Part shown: positions 8,207-15,751 of the stretch, piece after piece
How the letters are laid out: each line of letters opens with the position of its first letter
How positions within the stretch are numbered: the first letter of the stretch is position 1
Virus record (IMG/VR): IMGVR_UViG_3300020197_000143
Span: 1-25,998 of that record
DNA: 25,998 bases
Origin: a virus
Reading direction: 5' to 3' (one strand)
Position numbers and translations under genes: made by a program
Notes under the pieces: generated by a model
Database searches by the model: none
The model's input: only the letters and a program-made list of their open reading frames with translations
What the model was told of the DNA's origin: nothing

Positions 8207-8740
8207 CTACATAGCCGCCTCGTGGTGCCGTTTGGCCGAGCGGGCCGACATCCCGCGAGTGCCCCGAGCCTCCTGCGCCTTCTGCGCCACGGAGTTCAGG
8301 AAGCGATGCAAATAGTCGATCTCTGTCACAAGGGCGACGTTGCGCTCCTCGTCGTCGTCCTCGAACGCCGCCGACATCGCCTGCGTACGCCGCTCCAACA
8401 GGACCGGCAGGACATTCGCCTCCCAGCCCGCCGGCGTCAGCAGCGAGCCCAGGCGCACGAGGTAGTCCGAACTATCCTCGTCCACGCGGCGCTCGATCAC
8501 TGCCGGCGTGTCGGGGATCTTTATGACGCCCTGCGTAAGCAGGCCAAGGATCTCGGTGAGGCACTTGGCCTGCAGCCGGATCGCGGCGCGGTCGAAGCTC
8601 GCCTTGGTCGCGTACTCGGCTTCCAAGGTCTTCTTCCGCCGCGCGCAGTAGCCAGCGATGGCATCCTGCCACGTCTCCCGGTTCTCAGCGGCGAGAACGC
8701 GAGCTTCGTCATCGACGGCGTGGAGGTGGCGCAGCTTCAC
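8207..8740 (-). CDS. Helical hypothetical protein, 177 aa
   Basis: The GTG at 8740 overlaps the stop of the small acidic gene as GTGA. The product is mostly helical and charged, with a His/Asp N-terminus (KLRHLHAVDDEARVLAAENR), a Lys/Arg middle, an acidic FEDDDEERN patch and a basic C-terminus (GMSARSAKRHHEAAM). No family is recognised. It lies immediately before the scaffold gene, where some phages carry small head-assembly or packaging factors. A small-terminase role cannot be excluded, but no helix-turn-helix is evident. Confidence 0.7.
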   Translation of the reverse strand: MKLRHLHAVDDEARVLAAENRETWQDAIAGYCARRKKTLEAEYATKASFDRAAIRLQAKCLTEILGLLTQGVIKIPDTPAVIERRVDEDSSDYLVRLGSLLTPAGWEANVLPVLLERRTQAMSAAFEDDDEERNVALVTEIDYLHRFLNSVAQKAQEARGTRGMSARSAKRHHEAAM

Positions 8741-8880
8741 TCCGCTTCCTCCTCGTCGTCGTCGTCCCAATCGTAGGCCATGTTGTCCCAGAAGCGAATC
8801 CGACCGTACTTCCCGGTTCGGTCCTGCTTCTCCTTCATGCGCTCGTACTCAAGTCGCATACGATCCAAGTCGGCCTGCAT
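8737..8880 (-). CDS. Small acidic protein, 47 aa
   Basis: An ATG at 8880 sits directly after the upstream TAG, and the TGA overlaps the next GTG as GTGA, so both ends are set by coupling. The product has a charged helical N-terminus (MQADLDRMRLEYERMKEKQD), a short aromatic stretch (IRFWDNMAYDW) and a run of eight Asp/Glu at the C-terminus. No family is recognised. The acidic tail could mimic DNA or contact a basic partner; that is speculation. Confidence 0.65.
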   Translation of the reverse strand: MQADLDRMRLEYERMKEKQDRTGKYGRIRFWDNMAYDWDDDDEEEAE

Positions 8881-9051
8881 CTAGCAGCAGTCCTTGCCCT
8901 TGATACCGACCGCAAGCTCCTGCGACGCCGGGCGCTCCAGATGCCCCTGCTTACGCTGCACGACAACAGGCTTCTTAGCCATGAACGTCCGACCAGCGAC
9001 GCCGGTCACGGAGCCACGCATCTTGTCGACTACCATGCCTGACTTCTTCAC
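8881..9051 (-). CDS. Small basic hypothetical protein, 56 aa
   Basis: A GTG at 9051 is preceded by a strong AAGGAG six bases away, which selects it over the in-frame ATG 36 bases upstream. The product is basic and Val/Lys-rich (KKSGMVVDKMRGSVTGVAGR) and ends in two Cys. No membrane segment or family is recognised. The gene lies between the lysis group and the pre-scaffold genes, and its own good ribosome site suggests it is not purely coupled. Confidence 0.6.
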   Translation of the reverse strand: MKKSGMVVDKMRGSVTGVAGRTFMAKKPVVVQRKQGHLERPASQELAVGIKGKDCC

Positions 9052-9095
9052 ATTTCGCTCCTTACGAAATTTCCGCGCATCTGGCAAGCATCGCG

Positions 9096-9371
9096 CTATA
9101 GTTTCCCGGCCCTAGATTCCCAGCGTCCCTGGACTCCCTCACGGTGCCGAAGCTCCGCTCGCGTCCCGGTTTCGTCCATGCGCTCCAAGATCGCGGACAC
9201 GGTGGCAAGAACCTTCGCCGTCTCAACCTGCTGCTGTGCCATGACCTTCATCTCGCCCTGTATCTCACGCACACTCTTGTTCTGCTGGTAGGCTACGGCA
9301 GCCATTGCGACCGCCAAGACACCGGGCGTCAGCAGGTTGTGGGAAATCAGGTACTCGAAAACAGCAATCAT
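9096..9371 (-). CDS. Membrane plus coiled-coil protein, holin or inner-spanin candidate, 91 aa
   Basis: The ATG at 9371 overlaps the endolysin stop as ATGA. One hydrophobic segment (about residues 13-29, LLTPGVLAVAMAAVAY) is followed by a polar, heptad-like helix (about 30-70, QGEMKVMAQQQVETAKVLAT) and a basic tail. A single N-terminal transmembrane segment with a long charged coiled coil, next to an endolysin, fits either a one-segment holin or an inner-membrane spanin. The sequence does not decide between them, and no separate outer-membrane spanin lipoprotein is evident. Confidence 0.7.
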   Translation of the reverse strand: MIAVFEYLISHNLLTPGVLAVAMAAVAYQQNKSVREIQGEMKVMAQQQVETAKVLATVSAILERMDETGTRAELRHREGVQGRWESRAGKL

Positions 9372-9736
9372 GGGTCACTCCATTCAGCCCACTTCTTGCT
9401 GATCTCGAAATGCACCATATCCACAAATGACTTCCAGTCGCCGCCCCATCTGCACAGCGGGTGGAACTCTCGCCAAACCTTGCCCAGTTCGTGGTAGTGC
9501 GGGTGGTCTGTCCAGATCGCCTGATCCTTGTCGCCAAGCAGCACGAGGTCGATCGCCAGCCAGTCCTGATGCTGGCTGCGGCTGACCTTGCTTAGGCGCT
9601 GCGCGACCATCTGGTTCTGCCGCTCCTGCGTCCGGTAGAACTCGTGGACGATGAAGCGGATGCCGCGCTCGTGCGCCGTCTCGATGAGGTGCGCCATGGC
9701 GCGGAGCATCAGGATGCGTGCATCTGACTTAGTCAT
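9368..9736 (-). CDS. Endolysin, M15 family peptidase (L-alanyl-D-glutamate or D-Ala-D-Ala type), 122 aa
   Basis: The product cuts peptide cross-links of peptidoglycan in lysis. It shows the M15/VanY zinc site. FYRTQERQNQ (about 34-42) holds the conserved Arg, SQHQDWLAIDL gives ligands His56 and Asp63, and the DMVHFE motif near residue 107 gives His109 plus the catalytic-acid region; WGGDW at 97-101 matches the family's pre-histidine loop. Length is typical of compact phage peptidases such as the T5 endolysin. There is no signal peptide, so export needs a holin. The ATG at 9736 overlaps a preceding small membrane frame as ATGA, and its stop overlaps the next gene, so it sits inside a coupled lysis group. 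Confidence 0.9.
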   Translation of the reverse strand: MTKSDARILMLRAMAHLIETAHERGIRFIVHEFYRTQERQNQMVAQRLSKVSRSQHQDWLAIDLVLLGDKDQAIWTDHPHYHELGKVWREFHPLCRWGGDWKSFVDMVHFEISKKWAEWSDP

Positions 9737-9804
9737 CTACTTACCAACCATGCGAGATAACCAATGGCAAAGGCGAGAATTAACCCCCATATGGCAGCTT
9801 CAAT
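9733..9804 (-). CDS. Possible 23-residue membrane micropeptide with non-ATG start
   Basis: Between the signal-peptide gene and the endolysin is an open frame encoding about 23 residues, mostly one hydrophobic helix (AAIWGLILAFAIGYLAWLV) ending in SR, whose TGA overlaps the endolysin ATG as ATGA. No ATG, GTG or TTG lies in frame in the gap; an ATT at 9804 is the only near-start I see. The hydrophobic content and coupling make it look real, as a holin-like peptide. The missing start codon and absent ribosome site make it uncertain. Confidence 0.35.
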   Translation of the reverse strand: MEAAIWGLILAFAIGYLAWLVSR

Positions 9805-9806
9805 GG

Positions 9807-10127
9807 TTACGGCGTTGGCACCGGAGAGGGCGTAGGAATGGCTTCCTGCGAATAGATCTCATCCGCGACCGCATTCATGATGTCGCGAAGTTGGTTCTTC
9901 TGGGTGGCGTTCAACTGGTTCCAGACATCTCGGCCAGCGAACTCGCGCACCAGTGAGCCATCAGTATCGAAGGTCTTGAAGAACAGGATGAACGCCGGAT
10001 CTCCCTGCGTCCGCTGGATGCACACCCGGAGTTCGTCCACCCGAACCTCGTTCTTCGTGAATGACAACCCCCATGCCACGGCGGGCACGAGGACCAAGAG
10101 CCACGCGACCCACTTCAGCTTGTTCAC
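9807..10127 (-). CDS. Exported small protein with signal peptide, 106 aa
   Basis: The ATG at 10127 overlaps the stop of the fibre gene as ATGA. Residues 1-20 (MNKLKWVAWLLVLVPAVAWG) form a signal peptide with a basic start and hydrophobic core. The mature part is polar, has a single Cys, and ends in a Pro/Thr tail (PTPSPVPTP). The core lacks a lipobox, so signal peptidase I or a retained anchor is expected. It lies between the fibre and lysis genes, so a periplasmic lysis accessory or a fibre-associated factor is possible. No family is recognised. Confidence 0.75.
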   Translation of the reverse strand: MNKLKWVAWLLVLVPAVAWGLSFTKNEVRVDELRVCIQRTQGDPAFILFFKTFDTDGSLVREFAGRDVWNQLNATQKNQLRDIMNAVADEIYSQEAIPTPSPVPTP

Positions 10128-13100
10128 AGCGGCATCCTCTCAATGGTGGCGTAAGAGCCGGTGGCAACAATGGTCAGCACACCAGCCCCGTGCGCTGCCT
10201 GCCTCAAGTCCAGAGTTCCATTCGCGTTGCCATTGAGAATGGTTCCTTCGATGAGGCACACCTGGTTGCTGACGATACCCGTATCGGCCACCCACACCTT
10301 GGTGTCATCGTCGGTGTGCCGAGCATAGTTCACGGTTGTCGTGGTTGCGGTCGCCGTTGTGAGTTGGCACTGAGTCGTCACGTCGATACTGGAGGAGGTC
10401 GCCGCCGACAAATTGAATGCGAGATCAATGTCGGTCGTAGCGGTAGACGTGGAGTAGATGAGCCTTCCCTGGATACGATAGCGCGCCCCGCTGACCATCG
10501 GGTAGCCGGTGAGTCCGGTGATATCAGCGATGTTCGTCGTGGCATTCGTCACGTCCGATGCAACCTTCTTAGTGATCGGAGCCAGATCCGCAGTAGAGCA
10601 CGCCACCTTGATCCAGTCGGAAGCGTCGGACGACCACTGCACGATGAGCGAGGATCGCGGCATAAGCACGCAATCGTTCCCCAGTTGGGTATTTGCCTGA
10701 TCCTTGATCGTAATGATGTCCGTGGTGTCCACGTTGATCACGGTGAAAACCTGACCATCCGCGACACCGTCATTGATCGCAGTGGTTGTGCTCGACGTGC
10801 GCGCAGTCGCTGCGTTGATCTTTGAAGATGTTGCGGCTGGGGATAGCGTAAATCCAGCACCAACAGTCACCGTTGCTGGCGGTGTGTTGACTGTCGTGTC
10901 GGCGTTGCGGATGCCGATGTTGTTTGTCGCCGTGGAGAGCGCCGCGATGTCCAAGCCGATGTTATTCTCAACCGAGGCGCCGGTATTAGCGACATCGTTA
11001 AACTTAAAGCCGGTGCGATTCGTGACGTTCAGCGTCCCCGTCGTCTCGGTGTAGTTGCCGACAACTTGTACCCCTATGTCTTCCAGTAGTGTCATCGTGG
11101 TGCCAGACGCATTGAGAGAAACGGTCGGATTATGTTTCAAGGACCCCACGGTAGTAACATTAACCGTACCGGATGCTCCTGTTGAACTTACCGTTGGATT
11201 ATTTAGTATTGCTATGAGCGACGATACGGGATCGGCGTCTGTGGTAGCGGTCGTGTAGGTTCTGACGTGGCGCATGAGTGAGGCGGTCGAGTAGGTGTCG
11301 GTTCCAGTTGTAGTAGAGGTTCCCTCCACGTTAATCGTGTACACCTGCGGAACATCAACACCAGACCCCGAATGCGTTAGTGCCGGAGCAAATTGGAACC
11401 CAGCGATGACTGGACCGGCGGTCGTCGTGGTTGTAGTTGGACTGAAGTTCATTCCTCGCAGCGTGCCATTCCCAGTGATGTCGAGATTAGTGGACGGCTG
11501 AAAGTCAACGACACTGACCGTGTTGGTCGTGAGATCCGCGATGCCCTCACCGATCTCCAGATAGTCGTTGATGTTCGTCGGCCCTTGCACGTCGAGGTCG
11601 AACGAGACTGGCGAAGTAGCCGGGGCGCCCGTCGCGCCAAATCGAGCCGGTCCCGCATGTCGCATCTGAGTCGTCGTACCCTCCGACAGCACCGAGATCG
11701 GATTCGTGACCACCCCAGCAAGCGCCAGATCCTCAAGCCGAACGCCGATGTAGTTCGTAATCGCGGGCGTGCCGGATGATGCTGCGGTTTCGCGCGGGGT
11801 GGCTACGCTGATCCCGGCGTAATCGGTGAGCGCGAGCGTTGCGCCAAACACCTCCTCGAATCCGGGGCTCATATGGGCTCCGTACATCTTGGCAACCGTG
11901 AGGCTCGCTGTTCCCGTCGCCGCAATCTCGGGCTGGGACAGGAATGAGATCGGCACCCAGTTGTTCTGCACCGCCGTCCCTGCCGTCTGGGCGATGGACG
12001 TGCTGTCGTAAAACGCATCCTGAAACAGCGGCCCACCTGACGTGGTGCTCGTAAACGTCGGGTCATTCAGGAAGCCAACAGCAGCGTAGAGCGCCCCACC
12101 AACCGAACCAGTTCGCGCGAGCGAACCGCGCACCGAGAAGTGAGCGATGGCAGACACGTCTTCGGTAGAGAATACCGGAGCCGACTCAACCATCGTGTAG
12201 TTCACGCCGCTGCCCGAAAGCGTCGAGGTTGGCGTGGCTTTCATCAGGATCTGAGCAGTCGTGTTCGATGGGGGGAACGACTGGTAAAGTTGGACGGTCG
12301 GCGCGTTGAGGTCGATCTCGCCGCTCGTCGTGTTGTCGCTTGTTGCGCGCAAAGTGAGCGAACTGCCCGAAGCGTTGTTGCTGCCGTAGAGCGTGCCGGT
12401 GGCACCCGTCGAAATGATCGTGTCGTTGCCGGTGCCAGCACGCCCAGCGAGAAGCGTGTTCTCCGTGCCAGCGCCGGTCTGGTCCGTGCCGCAAGAGAAC
12501 TGTTTTGAGGTGGTGTCCCAGAGCAGCTTACTCGTCAAACCGTCACAGTCAGTCGACAGTCCACCACCCTGTAACCCCTGACCGGAAGTAGTGCTCAGGA
12601 CGAGCCCAGCGTTGACCACCGTGAGTGCTGCATTGCCGTACCTCAAGATGGGATCCGTGGCCCCGGCAAGGTTACTCACAAGGTCGATGGAAGATGGACC
12701 ACCATTCCCGAGCGTGAATTTATTGACGTCAAAGATGAGTTCGTTCGGCCCACCAGTGATAGACGGGTTAACCCCGAAATTGTCGAAGGTGATGCTCGCG
12801 TTATCCGTGTCGCCCAAAGTCAGACCACTGGCGTTGAAGTCGATGGCGTTGTCTCCGAAGGAGATGGATGGGTCGGTGCCAGCCGAAGCGTTGAAGGTCC
12901 AGTTGACCGCACTGCCACTGCCCCAAGTCACGGTGGCCAACTCTGCCCCATCAACGAACAGCTCGTCTGGGTCGGGGATGGTGTTGATGCTCAAGCCAGT
13001 CCCGTCGATGTCGGGCAGCAGAAGATTGACGCCACCATTGGACAGGTCGTTCGCCGTGGTCGCCGTGGTCGCCACGATCGCCGTCGTGGCCGTGGTCGCC

Positions 13101-14641
13101 GTCGAGGCATTACCAGCAAAATTGACCGCCGTCAGGGTGTCGGTACCTGCGTTGTAGGTAAACGCAGCCTCGTCGGTAAGAGTGTCCGCGTCACTCCAGT
13201 AGGGAACGCGCGTAGCCGTACCTCCAGCGCCCGCATCTGGGACGATGGCACTAGAGCTACTCCACGAAATCGTCTTGGTCGAATTGTCAAACCGTGGAAC
13301 AGACTTGTCAGAAGGCGGAACGCTCTCCAGCACCCCGATGAGAATCGTTTCCGATGTCCCGTCGAAGAACTGAAGCGCACCACGGTTAGTCCCCCATTCG
13401 TTGTTGTCCCCTGCGATCTGTCCGAACACGGTGGTGGACGGTGCCGCGCTGTTTGGCACCTCGAACGAGTCCTTGCCGCCGAGGTCGATGGTCGCCGGCA
13501 GAGACATCGTGACGGCAGCGTTGTTTGAGCCAGACCCCGTGCTGGTGATCTCGTTCGACGTGCCTGCGACCGTCGCGACGAAGTTGCCGGTCGTGTCCGT
13601 GGACACGGCCACACTCGCACACGTCGCGGCACCGCTCGCATTCAATGAGCGCGGGAACTGATTGGTGCAACTCGTACCGGCGTAGATCGACTGCACACCG
13701 GTCGTCGTCGTATTGATCACGATACCGGTACCGAGCGCGCCCATCGCTTGCTCGTTGGTCAAAGTCCCGTTCGATGTCTGCGTGATGTAGGTCGCATCCA
13801 CCGGAGCGGCTGTGGTCAGGTACGTGTTCGTGTCAATCGAGATCGCCCCGGTGCCACCCGTCGTCTTGACGAACCCGTTGGTCGTCGTATCGAGGATGTC
13901 CGGCTTCCCATCGTCGTCGGCGTCCCCGGCATGGATCAGGTCGTAGAGGTCGTCCTGCGAGACGCCACTCGTCGTGCCCCCGTTGAAGTTGGCCGCCGAG
14001 TACGCCTCGTCCACGACTTCGATCTCGTTCGTGGTCGAGGTGTCGACCGTGGCCCACGTTGCCACGCCAGAGCCGTCTGTCTGGAGGAACTGGTTCGGCG
14101 CGCCATCGTCGGCAGGCAGAGTGAACGTCCAGTTCGCACCGAGCGCAGGCGCAGACAGCATCACGTAATTGCTGTCGTCCGTGTCGTGAAACCGAAGGTC
14201 GGTTCCGTTTCTCAAGTCGGCGTAACCGCCCTCGATAACACGAAACAGGGCAGTCGCACCAGCTCCACTCGCGTCCCTGCCGATGACAAATCCAGCGTTG
14301 GTGCTGTCGTTATTCGTGTCCACGCTGACGTATGTGCTCGTCTGCGAGTTGAGGACGAACGTACCGGCAGCCGCAGCAGTCAGCGTCGTGCCGCTGGTCC
14401 CGTCGAAGCACGCACCGTTCGCACAGTCACCGACAGCGGTGATGTCACCGCTACCGGCAGACGTGGAACAGGTGAAGTTCCCACCGCCATCGACAGCGGA
14501 GAAGAAGTCGCCGGCAGAGCACGTCTTGGCAACGACGCCACCGCCACCGGACAGTGGCCCGAATTGCGGCCCCGTGGCCCACGCCCCGGAGGTAGGCAGA
14601 GCAAGAGCCACGAGGACCGCGAGGAGAATCCATAGCGGCAT
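10124..14641 (-). CDS. Giant tail fibre/receptor-binding-like protein with signal peptide, 1505 aa
   Basis: The ATG at 14641 has a strong GGGAGGG ribosome site. The first 22 residues (MPLWILLAVLVALALPTSGAWA) form a clear Sec signal peptide ending AWA. The rest is Thr/Ser/Ala/Gly/Asn-rich and beta-like. A repeat-like region follows the N-terminus (GDITAVGDCANGACF, then TNEIEVVDEAYSAANFNGG), with TLTNEQAMGALGTGI typical of phage fibre stalks. A short low-complexity Ala/Thr segment is at about residues 512-530. The middle contains several beta-helix-like blocks. A C-terminal beta-sandwich-like domain (about the last 150 residues) ends ATGSYATIERMPL, as in trimeric fibre tips. It is probably the host-recognition fibre. 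A signal peptide is unexpected for a protein assembled in the cytoplasm, so a displayed or secreted role must be kept open. Confidence 0.85.
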   Translation of the reverse strand: MPLWILLAVLVALALPTSGAWATGPQFGPLSGGGGVVAKTCSAGDFFSAVDGGGNFTCSTSAGSGDITAVGDCANGACFDGTSGTTLTAAAAGTFVLNSQTSTYVSVDTNNDSTNAGFVIGRDASGAGATALFRVIEGGYADLRNGTDLRFHDTDDSNYVMLSAPALGANWTFTLPADDGAPNQFLQTDGSGVATWATVDTSTTNEIEVVDEAYSAANFNGGTTSGVSQDDLYDLIHAGDADDDGKPDILDTTTNGFVKTTGGTGAISIDTNTYLTTAAPVDATYITQTSNGTLTNEQAMGALGTGIVINTTTTGVQSIYAGTSCTNQFPRSLNASGAATCASVAVSTDTTGNFVATVAGTSNEITSTGSGSNNAAVTMSLPATIDLGGKDSFEVPNSAAPSTTVFGQIAGDNNEWGTNRGALQFFDGTSETILIGVLESVPPSDKSVPRFDNSTKTISWSSSSAIVPDAGAGGTATRVPYWSDADTLTDEAAFTYNAGTDTLTAVNFAGNASTATTATTAIVATTATTANDLSNGGVNLLLPDIDGTGLSINTIPDPDELFVDGAELATVTWGSGSAVNWTFNASAGTDPSISFGDNAIDFNASGLTLGDTDNASITFDNFGVNPSITGGPNELIFDVNKFTLGNGGPSSIDLVSNLAGATDPILRYGNAALTVVNAGLVLSTTSGQGLQGGGLSTDCDGLTSKLLWDTTSKQFSCGTDQTGAGTENTLLAGRAGTGNDTIISTGATGTLYGSNNASGSSLTLRATSDNTTSGEIDLNAPTVQLYQSFPPSNTTAQILMKATPTSTLSGSGVNYTMVESAPVFSTEDVSAIAHFSVRGSLARTGSVGGALYAAVGFLNDPTFTSTTSGGPLFQDAFYDSTSIAQTAGTAVQNNWVPISFLSQPEIAATGTASLTVAKMYGAHMSPGFEEVFGATLALTDYAGISVATPRETAASSGTPAITNYIGVRLEDLALAGVVTNPISVLSEGTTTQMRHAGPARFGATGAPATSPVSFDLDVQGPTNINDYLEIGEGIADLTTNTVSVVDFQPSTNLDITGNGTLRGMNFSPTTTTTTAGPVIAGFQFAPALTHSGSGVDVPQVYTINVEGTSTTTGTDTYSTASLMRHVRTYTTATTDADPVSSLIAILNNPTVSSTGASGTVNVTTVGSLKHNPTVSLNASGTTMTLLEDIGVQVVGNYTETTGTLNVTNRTGFKFNDVANTGASVENNIGLDIAALSTATNNIGIRNADTTVNTPPATVTVGAGFTLSPAATSSKINAATARTSSTTTAINDGVADGQVFTVINVDTTDIITIKDQANTQLGNDCVLMPRSSLIVQWSSDASDWIKVACSTADLAPITKKVASDVTNATTNIADITGLTGYPMVSGARYRIQGRLIYSTSTATTDIDLAFNLSAATSSSIDVTTQCQLTTATATTTTVNYARHTDDDTKVWVADTGIVSNQVCLIEGTILNGNANGTLDLRQAAHGAGVLTIVATGSYATIERMPL
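13052..13108 (-). repeat. Degenerate 9-base GC repeat in the fibre gene
   Basis: The plus strand shows repeated GCCGTGGTC-type units here. On the coding strand they give a low-complexity Ala/Thr stretch (TATTATTAIVATTATTAND). Such tracts are common in fibre stalks and can change length by slippage. Boundaries are approximate. Confidence 0.6.
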
Positions 14642-14654
14642 GAACCCTCCCGAC

Positions 14655-15062
14655 CTACTTCTCGATCAGGACTTCGACAGTGATCGCAGCGCCCGTGCCG
14701 CTGATGCACGACCAGGCGCCGTCACGGATGGCGCGGTCGATCGGCAGACTGCCGGCGCCCCAGAGAGTCAGACCCTCCGCCGGCGTGTCGCAAACGTCGG
14801 TCGCGAACGCGACAGGGCAGATTGTGACGTAGTTGCCCGCCGTTGCGTTGGTGTTCTGGAACAGGATCGACCGCGCATTCGCAGCCTGCGCGGCAGTGAC
14901 GAGCGCGATGCCGTCCGTCGTATTGTCGGGGCACGACACCTCGAAGAACGTGAGGGTGGTGCCCTGCTGCTCGCGCACATAGAGCGGATTCGTCGGCCCG
15001 CCGCCGGCAGCAAACGCATTGCTCGCGCACAGCAGCAGAACGGCGAGGAGTAGACGCTTCAC
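14655..15062 (-). CDS. Exported small protein with signal peptide, 135 aa
   Basis: A GTG at 15062 starts a textbook signal peptide (about residues 1-18, KRLLLAVLLLCASNAFA after the start), with an AFA cleavage site before AGGG. The Cys is not in a lipobox context, so signal peptidase I cleavage is likely. The mature protein (about 117 residues) has several Cys (VSCPD, ICPVA, DVCDT, SCISG), which could form disulfides in the periplasm, and a beta-like body ending AAITVEVLIEK. It lies directly before the giant fibre gene, which also has a signal peptide. No family is recognised. Confidence 0.75.
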   Translation of the reverse strand: MKRLLLAVLLLCASNAFAAGGGPTNPLYVREQQGTTLTFFEVSCPDNTTDGIALVTAAQAANARSILFQNTNATAGNYVTICPVAFATDVCDTPAEGLTLWGAGSLPIDRAIRDGAWSCISGTGAAITVEVLIEK

Positions 15063-15146
15063 TTCATGCCCGACCTCGCGGAGCCGTGAGGATCTACCGC
15101 AGCGACGACTGCGGCGGGGGCGAGCCGAGACCCGCCCCCTACGCAA
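15063..15146. other. Short intergenic leader before the exported-protein genes
   Basis: These 84 bases separate the 137-aa gene from the GTG of the exported 135-aa protein. A GAGG lies upstream of the GTG. I see no strong promoter or terminator. Confidence 0.35.
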
Positions 15147-15560
15147 TCAACCGAGCGTATCGTACCAGACGTTGAGCTGGAAGCCGACGTCCGTGTCCGT
15201 CGCGGTGAAGTCGATGTTGAGCGCCGTATTCGCCGTGAGCATGATACCCTGCGACGGTAGAACCACGACTCGCGTATCGCCCTCGGTCGTGTGGAGGTAC
15301 GTCGCATCCTTGCCGGGGATAGAGGCCACCCCACAAATGGCGGTCGCACCGTCAGCCAGCCAGACATGGTTCAACGTCACGTCAAGCGGGCTGTTGTCGT
15401 TGAGCGCATAGACGAAGCGGAACGCCTTCAGGCGGAGCTGCTTCCCGGCACCCGGAGCGGCGACGACCTGCGCCGCCGTCGTGTTGGCCGTGCCAGTCAG
15501 GTACGCATTGGTCGCGCCCATTCCTGCGTAGAACGTCTCCCTGAACTGCGGTGCGGGCAT
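15147..15560 (-). CDS. Small beta-rich structural protein, 137 aa
   Basis: The ATG at 15560 follows a purine-rich ribosome site (AGAGAGAGGG, 4 bases before the ATG). After a short N-terminus (MPAPQFRETFYAG) the protein is beta-like: LRLKAFRFVYALND, VTLNHVWLADG, RVVVLPSQGIMLT, FQLNVWYDTLG. This looks like a beta-sandwich of the head-decoration or tail type. It is the first gene after the portal and a long hairpin, so a minor head or tail protein is likely. No specific family is recognised. Confidence 0.75.
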   Translation of the reverse strand: MPAPQFRETFYAGMGATNAYLTGTANTTAAQVVAAPGAGKQLRLKAFRFVYALNDNSPLDVTLNHVWLADGATAICGVASIPGKDATYLHTTEGDTRVVVLPSQGIMLTANTALNIDFTATDTDVGFQLNVWYDTLG

Positions 15561-15666
15561 GTCACCCTCTCTCTTTCTGCCGGAATCACCGGCTCCATCG
15601 CACTATTTTGACCCCGGTGCTGGATCGGGGGTTGAGCGGGTGGAGCGCCGCGCGGTATCATCAAGC
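15561..15666. other. Leader between hairpin and 137-aa gene
   Basis: About 106 bases lie between the compound hairpin and the ATG. On the minus strand a weak GC hairpin (CCCCG, 9-base loop, CGGGG) at about 15611-15629 is followed by TCAAAAT, loosely terminator- or -10-like. I see no convincing -35 box. Confidence 0.4.
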
Positions 15667-15746
15667 AGTGCCCCTGCTGGGTCGTCGGGGATTTGAGCGA
15701 ACAGGCTCCACGAGGATGTTCGCCGCATCCACCCAGCAGGGGCACT
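15667..15746 (-). terminator. Long compound hairpin immediately after the portal stop
   Basis: The arms 15667-15682 and 15731-15746 are perfectly complementary for 16 bases (AGTGCCCCTGCTGGGT and its complement). Inside, GGAT/ATCC (15689-15692 with 15727-15730) and GCGAACA/TGTTCGC (15697-15703 with 15717-15723) extend the structure to a 13-base loop. It begins 5 bases after the portal stop. On the minus strand the closing arm is followed by GCTTGATG, not a T-run, so a classic intrinsic terminator is doubtful. On the plus strand TTTCC follows. It could be a processing or stability element, or a terminator of antisense transcription. Confidence 0.75.
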
Positions 15747-15751
15747 TTCCT

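Noticed and set aside
9037-9095. TATAGC-like -10 before the 56-aa gene
   Set aside because: The TATAG is largely the stop region of the preceding gene and no -35 box is seen.
13748-14635. Plus-strand frame opposite the fibre start
   Set aside because: Arg/Val-rich mirror sequence, no ribosome site, opposite a gene with clear signal peptide and ribosome site.
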